Shown: piece after piece, positions 24,701 through 64,000 of the stretch
How positions within the stretch are numbered: the first letter of the stretch is position 1
How the letters are laid out: the number at the start of each line of letters is the position of its first letter
Assembly (NCBI GenBank): GCA_964019165.1
Contig: OZ025267.1
Span: forward strand, 3,063,650 to 3,127,649
Length of the DNA: 64,000 bases
Source: Mastigias papua
Taxonomy: Eukaryota; Cnidaria; Scyphozoa; Rhizostomeae; Mastigiidae
Direction: 5' to 3'
Translations under genes and position numbers: made by a program
The notes under the pieces: model-generated
Seen by the model: only the letters and a program-made list of their open reading frames with translations
What the model was told of the DNA's origin: nothing
Database searches by the model: none

Positions 24701-26300
24701 TCCCTTCATATTTACTGATCGCAAGAAAGAACAGAGTATAAAAGACTTTGCTATTTTACTCATCACCAGGAACTCAATAGTTTCGCATTGTAAAAACCAA
24801 CTCCATGAGATCCGACTTAGAAATCAATGGAATATAGACGCATGGATGTACTTTTATTCCTTTAGCCCTAAGAGGTACGGTAATTAACACAATAAATACT
24901 TGATTATTTTCATAGGCAGGGTGTTCTGTAAAGTTCTTTTCAACTCATAGCTTTGCCTGTTATGCAATCAGACTCATCACATAAAATGGTATTACTGCAA
25001 TTGGAACATCCAGGTTCCGAAAACTGTTATCTTCAATGCTTGATGAGTTAAACTGTAGTACTCCGCTTTTGCATCATAATTTTGTCAGGTTTTACAAACA
25101 ACACGATCCAAGTGATTCCACCATGTTACCAATTTTCACATGGGTATTTAAAAACTAATCAGAATCTGCCGTGATGAGCATATGATAATCTGTTTATTTT
25201 CCGACGTTTTGATTTTCATGCAAAGCTTAATTGGCCGCAATGTAATCGGACAGTCTGATTGCTCAGATAACATACCCCACAATCTATAAATTTGACGGAA
25301 ATTAAAGATCTACATTAGTGATTATTTCAACGCAATCCACCAGTATGCTAAAGAGCATGTTTCTATTAATCAACGATTCAATTTCTAATTCTTCATTCAC
25401 ATATAGGAAAGGAGCCTGGAAAAAGAATGAGTAGACAAATACGAGGTTCTACCAGCAATACTTAAGAACTAGCTTGTATTGTTCCATAATTAAGTCCTAT
25501 TTGACTCGTCCTATTGGTTACTTAAATGAAATTGTGCATAGAACATACAGTATCATAAATGTTCTCCCCTTTCTCTGCATTTTCCTAGTTTTAACAGAGA
25601 TTCTACTTCTTTATGTCCATATAACTAATATAATAAAAGCTAATAAAAGCTTTATACATACTAAAAGCTTTATTCCTATTCATTCGCCTAAATTACGCAT
25701 AGTTGTCTTAGATTCAACGTGTACACTTAATGATTATGCAATTATTCAAAAATAGAAAGGAAATTCAGCGCACATGTTGCGCAAATGGCTACATTAGCAG
25801 GTTAATATGTGAACAAACACCATTTACAAATTTGCTAAGCAACGTTACTCGTCTCCCATTAATCAGCATAAAGTGTGCTATGCTTGAAATAGTGATATGG
25901 ATATTCGCGATATTGAGATTTCTACATTCTGTGAGAAAATCAGTTAGAATGAATCGTCCAAGGACATCTTCACAATGTTTGCGTGAGATCCAGGTATGCA
26001 AAGGCAGGCAAGATCTACGCAAAGAGATTATCGATGAAAAGCTTCTCTACTATACATGAACTGTCAGTCTTAACTACTTTACAAACACAGCTTGAATTTC
26101 AGGGTCAATTGAATTGAATTATAGGCGGCAAACTACAGGGTCCTGGGAGTCTATATCCCTACCCTTTTGCACAAAAGAAACAAAGTATCAATACTCTCGA
26201 AAATTGTGAAACTATATTTTGCATTTTAAGTAGATCTGATTTTAATCTATAAACACACTTGAAAAAACTAATGAAATCGTGAAAATTCCTGAAATACTTT
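21760..26300. other. Intergenic, one unexplained ORF
   Basis: No gene recognised with confidence. 23085-23220 is a degenerate CAC/ATC-rich tract. At 23451 an acceptor-like CAACAG is followed by about 64 open codons to TAA at 23643 (RLLNECRQPHQMRYQL to VLAEEVGN). This could be the last exon of an unknown gene but has no recognised relative and no partner exon. Confidence 0.35.
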
Positions 26301-26316
26301 TTCCATTTCTAAATAT

Positions 26317-26654
<338 letters not shown>

Positions 26655-26659
26655 GTTTT

Positions 26660-29230
26660 TTAATAAGAAACAAGTATATAAGAAACATGAGGCTCAAATC
26701 AGGCAAAAGTATGGCATTTATGGTGAGATAATATTCTTCGCTTCCTCATCTTTGAAGTGAAACTAGTTTCATAGTACAACTGAAATATTTGCCAAAAATT
26801 TAGGAATTGTGCAGTAGGAGTGCCGTTAAATGGTTGGGCATTAAATAGTTTTAGGTGACATATCAAAGTAGTGTAGAAACACTCATTTTCTGAAGAAAGA
26901 TTCTGATGCTTCAGTGCTTTTAAAGTCAAAATTTACGAGGCCTCATGATCATGATAGTAGAATGATTTCAGCCGAGCTTGTTCACATCAGTCAATTTTTC
27001 ACCTGTGAAATTTCCTTACAAGATACCCTGGTAGCAACGCTGTTTACCCTTTATTAGTGCAAAAGAAGTGTGTTGCTTCAGCAAAGGCCGATCGAGCATG
27101 ATTTTTTGGACGTGTGATCTGTAGAAGGAGAGTCCTCAGGGACACACGTTTTTAGCATTAAGTAGCACCCTCTATAGACAAGGAACTCTTTGTTACAAAC
27201 TTAAATGTATATTGGGAGGTGTCTTTCAAACTTTCAGGTTCGCCTAGTCTTTTGAAGCTGTATTACCGATCCAAGGCACGGTTGATTCAAGTGAGATAGT
27301 GATTCACTTGCTAGAGAAATTATACTGGGGATGTCACACCCTAAGTCCCCCGTTAAATCCGCCCTTGACTTCGCCGCGTCTACCAAGAGAGCAGTTTCAT
27401 GGAAGTTCGGTCTTTGCTCACAGGCCTATATTAATCAAAATCCACATTGAACAGATTGGATCAGATCTTATTATCAACACAAAAGAGCAAGCCAGTCACT
27501 GCTAATGAAAATATAAGTTTTTGCTAAAACAATGGTTAAATATTTATGTTCGTTAAATTTGGTTTCTTCACAAATTTGTGTATGTTTGTTTTGGTAGTGC
27601 TGCTCGTCATGGCTGCATATACTTCCATATGAAATAGCTTGGAGATGAAATCTTCCGGGTTTGACAATTATCAGTAGAAGCTGAAATACAAAATGCTTAC
27701 AGATTCACATTTTTATAATAAGTGGGTTTGGTATTGGCTTGGAAGTATGCAAGGTATTTTACAGAAACAAAAAAAAGAAGAATGCCATCTAAAAAGGCTG
27801 TAATGCTCCACCTAGTTGTTCGGTGAATAACGAGATCTACCAAAAAGTAGAAATCTCAATATTAATATCCTTTAGAGGCCAGTGATCTCGGCAGCTTTGT
27901 AGTTGGCTAAGCAAGTGGTTATGCTAGAGAACAAGACTGAATAAACATACATTAGCCTTAGAGATCATGCTGACTTTGCTCGCAAACGTAATTTTACTGG
28001 ACTCGATTTTCTTAAACCCTTTCGAGCCTTTATCATTGTTGTCTGTAGTGCCACAAGTAACACTCCGGGGGTTTTCAAACAATTGTTATTATGTGGTCAT
28101 ATAAGACAATGTTGAGACCCTGGCTGTAGATCTAGTTTACATAAAGCATTGTCTGTTTCGAAGAGAAATGAGAAGGTAGCAAAAAGTCTCGGTAATCGTG
28201 TTTCATAGAATCCTCGACAGCTGACAGCGAGCAGTTTGGACTTAAGACTTTCAAAACAGAAGATGAATTTAAAGTAACGTGCTACGGCCATCATTTCGTC
28301 CTGATATGCAAACATTTGGTCTCTTAACGTCCTTGTCGTCAAAGAAGGGAATTAGAGAATAATGAGGTACAGAATTTGTTATAAAAATACACCGTAACTA
28401 AAAGGACTGAAATTGAAAAGCTTGGGAATTCTTGATGCTGAATGACAGTCATCAGTGCTCAGCCTGTCTAATCAACTTTTCAGTATTGTCTGGTGTCTAG
28501 GGGAATAAAAACGAGACAAAGCCATATCTTTGTGATGTAATTATGCAAAAACAAAAATTATTAGTAACATACATTAATCTGGGTAAATGGAAAGGTTCAA
28601 CCGATATTCCTATTTGATTACTTTCGTACAGCAACCAAGGCTTCCCAGTAAATTCATCTCCTTGAGTTCCCATATTGTAAGAAGGTGATAATTGGGAATT
28701 TCATAATTTCGTATTAAGTCAAAACCGAACCAATCTTTCTGCTAATCTAATATAAAAGTGGTGGTTTCGTCATTACCCCCATTGCAACCTGGTTGAATAA
28801 CCTGATGTTGTAAGCGATGGCTGATCGCACTAAAGAATTAAAGCAGAATGCAGCTCTAGCACACATAGTATTATTATAAGCAGTAGCCCCAAACAAGAAC
28901 CTGATTTTATTTCTTGTTCTAGATGACTCGAGATTCATGTCATTCCGTACTGAGGTCGAATCTGCTCGATTTTTAGGCTACAATACAGCTACGATATGCT
29001 AAATTTTCAAGTTATTTAATCCGTTAATATGATCCTTAGAGCTTTCTTGGCAAAATCATCTTTCATGTCCTACTGCTTTTTTGAGGTTGCGAGGCATTGG
29101 CTCTCCGCAAATTTCACACACTATAAGTAATGAGTGCATATGAACAAACGGTGAAATCTAATACTTCTGTAATATAAAGAACATTATGGGGAAATTATGG
29201 ATGAAAAATGCATTAGCTAGTTCTGTCAAA
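26660..29230. other. Intergenic, nothing recognised
   Basis: No coding exon, RNA or mobile element could be supported. Confidence 0.5.
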
Positions 29231-29240
29231 TTGTATTCAA

Positions 29241-29469
29241 CACATGTGTAAAACTCAAGGCCCGCGGGACAAATATGGCCCACCTGGCCATTTTATGTGG
29301 CCCACGAGAGCTTGTGTGTGAATCTGATTTTGTCATTGACTTGAATACTTAATAAATAGAGAAGCATCTATCTAGCAAAATAATAAAGTATAGTTTCAAT
29401 TTATCTGGCCCTTTGAGGCCAGTCTTACTACTGATGTTCCCCTCGGTGAAAATGAGTTTGACACCCCTG
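29241..29469. mobile_element. hAT-type MITE (229 bp)
   Basis: The left end CACATGTGTAAAACTCA and the complement of the right end CAGGGGTGTCAAACTCA are imperfect terminal inverted repeats. The CAG-GTGTCAAACTCA terminus is widespread among animal hAT elements. Flanks GTATTCAA (29233-29240) and GTATACCA (29470-29477) match at 6 of 8 bases, as expected of an aged 8-bp duplication. It has no transposase. Confidence 0.75.
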
Positions 29470-30308
29470 GTATACCACAGCAACCACTTCTCTATAGCAG
29501 ACCACCCTATCTGAGCACTTCGAGTGGAACTGACTTCTGGAGCCAAATACTGAGTACTGATATACCTCTTGTAACGTAGTATCGCATAGACAATACGACC
29601 TTCTATGTTTATTCTTTGAAGGAAAACGTGGATATTAAGATGGGAGAAAAGGTTCGCTAGAACAGCTGGAAGAGACCAAATTCAACATGAAAGAGTACTA
29701 TTTTCTTTAATTATATGTCTATTGCGAGGGTTAGAATCGTAATAAGGTAGCAAAGGAGTCCTTTAGTCAGTATGGGAGATTGGCAATGAAAGCATGGCAG
29801 AAAGCACTGTCAGAAGAAGACAACAGGCAGAAACATTTCTCTGGGAGCAGAACCAGACGAAAAGCATTACCTGTAATAAGAATTGTTTAATTAAAGAGGA
29901 GTGTTTGCCTTCTTAACAAACACCTGCAAAGGAGATTAGCATTTATAGATAATTCTTGTTATAAAAAAGAACTAAGTCTCTCAAATCTCCGGTTGATATC
30001 AATTTATCTTAAATCAATTATGATGTACTATTAGTATAAAGCCATCCATAACAAATCCTATAACCAACACCCTGACATGGAACCAAGTTGCAGATGGCCT
30101 TAATTGAAAACTAGAAGTCATGTATTCAATTGCAACTCGTATTTTCACCTTATTTCGCAGCTTTTGCACTCTTGCTTTTCCCTCGACGATTCCCTTTTTT
30201 ATTTGATTTTCGCTTCGATCCAGCTGTTCCCTTTAGCTGTTGACAAAACTTGAGTTGACGTGAAACCAAATGTACCCTGTTGTACGGAGATCTGTCTAAG
30301 CTATAGAG

Positions 30309-30523
30309 CAGTGGCTCCCAAACTTTTCAAATCATTTTGCATGGCGGTAAAGACTCTGTAGCGATAAAGACATGATATGTTTAATATACTTTCACCGAAA
30401 ACAAATATCAGCAGTGATAACGATTGATAAAACAATGAATCGAGCAAGCGAAGGCTGCCCCTTGAAGTTCATGGACACTCCTCACGGTCCTGATGAACGC
30501 GGACTCCAGTTTGGGAACCAGTG
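30309..30523. mobile_element. hAT-type MITE (215 bp), 8-bp target duplication
   Basis: Left end CAGTGGCTCCCAAACT and complement of right end CACTGGTTCCCAAACT are terminal inverted repeats of hAT type. Flanks are CTATAGAG (30301-30308) and CTATAGAA (30524-30531), 7 of 8 identical. Non-autonomous: the ORF across it is not transposase-like. Confidence 0.85.
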
Positions 30524-30539
30524 CTATAGAAATTATGTC

Positions 30540-33530
30540 CAGGACTTTATGTGCACCTTCTCTCTATAACGACTAATTCTTCATGATTTGAGTCGCTTTT
30601 TGGAGTTATAAATCGAAACTGTAAATCTGCAGTTGCGGGAGATGTGAATTAGTTTGATAATGAGGCACGTCTGTGTATTCAAAGTAAGTCATCAAAGCTA
30701 ACACAGATTAAGATGTGTGCTCAGGATATAAACCAAGATTTATCAACTTTTAAATAATAATGAGATTTACTTTGAAACTTTGTACGTACCTAGCGAGTAT
30801 CAGTATCTACCACGCCAATTTTGTAATTCTGAAAGGCCACATCAAATTGTAACAAACATGTTGCACATCCGTAAAACTTTCTTATTTTGGGCTTTTTAAT
30901 CGTGTGCACTCAAAGTAAAGAAGTCAACGTTTACTCTTTAAGATTGCTAGTTGGATTTCTCTCTAAGAATGCCAAGGTTGTCAGATTGCTCGAAAAAGAA
31001 TGCCTTTGTACCCAAACAGTGTGCCTGAACCACGTGCAACAGGAAAAAAGAGGCTTTAAGAATAAATGAATAGGACTTGCTTATTGCCATTAGCCAACGG
31101 TTTGAAAATATTTCATGCTTCCTAGAGTTAAGATTGAATATATGCATTTGGTAGCCCAGTGGAAATGCGAGTCATACTGCTAAAATAATGGTGAATGCCA
31201 ATATAGAAACATTTATTTTTGCCTAGTGCCAACCAATACAGTCATTGATTATGGAAAATAGTTCTCCAGACAAGTTCAATGCATTTTTGTTGAATACATT
31301 ATACTTTCTACTCGGGGGGAGGGCTCCTCCCTTGCTAGCTCTTTGACTATTGGAAAGTTCACCATTATGAAATTCCATTAGCAATGCAGGCTAGACAATA
31401 TTGTACAATATAGTTTTGGTAAATATACCAGTTTATTAAAAACATGTATTACTTTTACTACATTTTATCGGTTTAATTTGCATGTAAAATGGAACTTTAA
31501 AACTTTGAAATAACTGGACGAGATGGTTTCGAGGATCACCACGAAAAGGATTCCACAAGATTGTCTGCACCAGCTAAAATCTGGACGATTCTATAAAATC
31601 AGAATTGGCTTGGTATATCTGAGTGCTTTCCTAATGCAACAAGCTTATCGAAAATAAATAAGCTTCTAAACAGACCGTAAGTGAATGAAAAATCAACATA
31701 TTATAGCGACATGCTATGTTTTAAACATGATGCAGCAATCCGAGGATACTTCAGATGTCTAGCAATTACAGAAGCCGTTTAAACCTTTGGTTAGGAGTTT
31801 CCTTGCCAAGTTATCTCAATAGAATTGTGATAAATCTTTTCTGTTAAGTGCTTAAGCATTACAAGTGCTACCACAAGCTGGTACTTTTGTATAGTGTTAA
31901 TGCACTATGACTATATATTCATATTGTTAGCACTTGTAATGCATTGCATTGTATTGTATTGTATTGTATTGTATTGTATTGTATTGTATTGTATTGTATC
32001 GTATTGTATTGCATTGTATTGTATTGTATTGTTGTAGGAATATTTTAAAAGGATATATACATTTCAGCATTGCAAAAATTTTATCAATATGTGTCCTTTT
32101 GTCCCAATAAAGAGAAATATAAACAAATGAATAAATTGATAAGTACATGCCAAAAGTTGTTCTAGCAACTTAATCAAGGCCTAATAAATATTGTGCAATA
32201 GAATTTACTTAAGAAATGAATTTACCTTGTTCTAAAAATGATCAGCACTTTCTCTTATGTCTATAGAAAGTAAGTTATACAACCAATCAACCATAATGAA
32301 AATGCCATTCTTAACAAACCCTCTCTAGTTTAAATTTAGGTATTTGCAAAAGAGTATTTCAGCTTTTTGTCCTTACATTGTGTTCGTTGATCGTGAAACA
32401 ATCTTGGCAGTTTGAACAATGTTAAGAAAGAAATTGAGAATTGGCCTACCTGCTCGTTAATTAACAAAACAGTTAGCATTTACTTTTAAAGCTCGAAAGG
32501 ATAGGGTCTGCTTGTCAACTTTCCATATTAGAGATTCCCTATTTTGTATTATGCAATTGATATTAATACATACACCCCAGCTTACTGAGGAGCTTATTGA
32601 CAAAGGTATAACAGCTTGTGCGATGCTCCACGAAAAAGCACAGAATCCAAGCATATACTTCCTCTCACTCTGCTAGATAAGTAATACGCATTTACAAGGG
32701 TGCAAGGCACGTGAATGAATCAGTGCATCCATAGTGTTTTGAGCTTTTATGGTAATGTTGCATAGGTGTGATTTTGGAATATGGATTGACTGGGTTATGT
32801 TTGCTTCGAGTTAAGCATAGTAACAGCATGAACTTCATGAAGTAGAGAAGATCTTTAGCTAATGTATTCCTCGCTGGGTGTTTAGAGGCTTGCGTCAGTT
32901 CTAGCACTGGTTTAGGATTTAGCCAAAATATTATAGCTATCAATTAAGTTTCACCTCCCAAATATAATCACCAAGCTCAACGGCTTGTACCAAAGTAAGT
33001 AGGCCTCCATTTTATATATTCCATTAATTACATTGTATATACAATAAAAAAAATTCCCATTGCAAGCCATAGAACAAGGATACAGTAGGGACAAAATTTC
33101 AAAAGTAAACCGTAAAATTTAAAGCTATACAAGGGAAGAAGAATAAGAAACTAAACTTCCGGGCTTGACTTTACATTATAAAATCTATAAAAGTGAGTAA
33201 GTTGACAAGTATGTCTATTGTCCTTGGGTACTCCATCCCATTGCCTAGCTGTTCTTTATCCGCCTACTGTCAACCAACATTAACTTACTATTAGAGTTGC
33301 GAATAGCATTGTTTTAACTTGCCTGTCTCTCACCAGTCCATCGTGTAGTTGGTTGATGGTTCTGAAGGAGCTAATACGCTGCTTTGAAAGCGTATCAGAG
33401 CAGGATTCAAACTGCGTGCACCTTGGTTGTAAAATATAGGTACAAACCACTACACTAACACTGCACTTATGGACTAAAAATTTTGACACTTAGAACTCAG
33501 CAAAGGTAATATTATTTATTTGCACTTTTC
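30540..33530. other. Upstream region of the alpha-2/delta gene
   Basis: No exon recognised, but the missing signal-peptide exon and promoter of the calcium-channel gene should lie here or further left. I looked for an ATG exon with a hydrophobic stretch ending in phase 2 at a GT and found none convincing. Confidence 0.4.
31856..32035. repeat. 15-bp inverted repeat plus (TATTG)n array
   Basis: GCATTACAAGTGCTA (31856-31870) and its exact complement TAGCACTTGTAATGC (31928-31942) enclose 57 bp. A pentanucleotide TATTG array of about 90 bp starts right after the right arm. This may be a tiny MITE or hairpin with a microsatellite grown from its end. Confidence 0.75.
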
Positions 33531-33620
33531 TATAGCACGAAAAAGCGGGAACATTCTTTTAGCATACTGAAAGCTTTTTTCGTCCGACACTCGTCAGAGT
33601 ATGAAACGTCGGACGAGTAT
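33528..33620. repeat. Dispersed hairpin repeat, copy C
   Basis: Related to 17780-17880. It contains the stem CGTCCGAC (33580-) and GTCGGACG about 19 bases further on. Its left part TATAGCACGAAAAAGCGG is also the arm of the palindrome at 54609-54676. It ends about 35 bp before the first recognised alpha-2/delta exon. Confidence 0.65.
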
Positions 33621-33656
33621 TGACGAGTATTAATTTGCACCTTTGCTTTCAATTAG

Positions 33657-62787
<29,131 letters not shown>

Positions 62788-62871
62788 TCACTACGTCAGA
62801 TTAACGAAAGGCCCGTTGTGTATTAATCTAAGCGAGTTGTAAGATACTCCTGCATAATTCGAAACACTATG

Positions 62872-62877
62872 AATAAA
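62872..62877 (+). terminator. Polyadenylation signal AATAAA of the alpha-2/delta gene
   Basis: Canonical AATAAA 85 bases after the stop codon, consistent with exon 35 being the last exon. Confidence 0.6.
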
Positions 62878-64000
62878 AGCTCCCAAGGCGTTGTTCAACA
62901 GATAGCACAAGAAGGGGCCTAGAAGATACAGAATAGTCTAGAACTGCCTACTGCCCATACTTGACCTAAATCATGTCTTGCTGGCTACGACTGCGAAGAG
63001 AAAGGTGCGAAAAGCTTCTTATGAATAGGATCGAATCAATTTTTACGAGTATGTAGTCTTCCAAATGCAATGTTTCTTGAACCGTAGACAAGCAATGTCT
63101 ATTGCAAAAGACAGGATTTCTTACGTTAAGAAAAGCAAGTGAGCTCCCTGCATTTTATACTTTTCTCTTCAAAGTGGCGCAAGTAACTAAATTTGCCCCT
63201 GGCCACGTCGCACTACCGTACTTTTGATACTAAATTTTGATATGAGAGCAGGTGTAAGAAATAAGCACGATTCTGATGTCTGATAGATAATGTAATCAAT
63301 TATAATAGCCAGAGCAGCAGAACAGCTTTTAGAAAGTATAGCATCTAGCAAATCCATCATATGATACTGCCGACTGTGACTGAGAGAGGAGCAAGCTACT
63401 CTTTTCCTGTCACAGAAGAGGCCTAGTGAAGGAGAACTGCAACAAGATCACCATATACTCTCTTTTATAAGAAGCAGATCTTTTTTGCCGAGGCTCGATG
63501 TTCTTAATGCTTTAATAAGTTTCAACGTTGGTGTTTGTTAACAACAATATCAGAATTTGTTTGCCAAAAGAATATGAATTGATGAGTGCTTGTGGAATTT
63601 CTCATTTAGGCTGTACATAGTCTAGCAGTACTCTTTTTGGCAAATCTAGCCTCAGTCTTCTTATACAGTGTGTCCTTATAAAAAGAGGGTTTACAACCAA
63701 AATTTTACTCAAAGAGAACAACCAGAACCAAGATCCAAGTGTTCTGCCTCATTGGAAATTTGAAATTGCCTTATATGGAGTAAAGTTATTACGTAGTATA
63801 ATAAAATAGTTTATATAGCCCTAAACAGCATAGCCGCCAATTGTTTGATTGGTTGAAAGCTCCTATAAAGTCTATTTTCTCCCAACTTGACCAATCATTA
63901 AGCAGGATTGTGACTACACGTGAGTCCCACAGCAAACTTTAGGCCCATTTTCGGCGTTTTGGCATGTTTTTACCGCCCTATAGAGTGTTCTTATAACGTG
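62878..64000. other. Downstream of alpha-2/delta, nothing recognised
   Basis: No further exon, RNA gene or mobile element supported. Confidence 0.5.

Overview
This window is nuclear DNA of an animal, almost certainly a marine or other aquatic invertebrate. It is AT-rich (roughly two thirds A+T by eye), has two long, intron-rich protein-coding genes with GT-AG introns, and is crowded with small inverted-repeat transposons, decayed non-LTR retrotransposons and dinucleotide arrays. A cnidarian or similar early-branching animal would fit the mix of Kolobok, hAT, Harbinger and integrase-type transposons, but the sequence does not name a species. There are no bacterial-type genes, rRNA genes or CRISPR arrays, and no tRNA gene was recognised.

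Left part (about 0.5-9.8 kb, minus strand): a CDKL-family (cyclin-dependent kinase-like) serine/threonine kinase gene in seven recognisable coding exons. The kinase domain is complete, with glycine loop, catalytic Lys, HRD, DFG, a T-D-Y activation motif and APE. A charged Lys/Glu/Arg tail follows. The gene probably continues past the left edge. Its last intron carries a Harbinger-type MITE.

Middle (about 9.8-33.6 kb): a long stretch with no gene I can recognise. It holds two non-LTR retrotransposon fragments, a cluster of SINE-like units with (CAT)n tails (one split by a nested MITE), two hAT-type MITEs with visible 8-bp target duplications, a dispersed hairpin-containing repeat and several microsatellites. 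The first exon and promoter of the next gene may also lie here.

Right part (about 33.7-62.8 kb, plus strand): a voltage-gated calcium channel alpha-2/delta subunit gene. I could chain 35 coding exons with consistent phases, giving about 978 codons to the stop. The signal-peptide exon was not found. The von Willebrand A domain has the D-x-S-x-S start of a metal site but lacks the usual Thr. The C-terminus ends without an obvious GPI or membrane anchor.

Two DNA transposons sit inside this gene's introns. One is a decayed element of about 1.5 kb with 351-bp inverted arms built of short subrepeats. It carries two convergent ORFs: a zinc-ribbon protein and a broken integrase-type transposase. The other is a 2.8-kb Kolobok-type element with an apparently intact 637-aa transposase, flanked by TTAA. 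The two host genes are divergently arranged, and nothing in the sequence shows that they work together.
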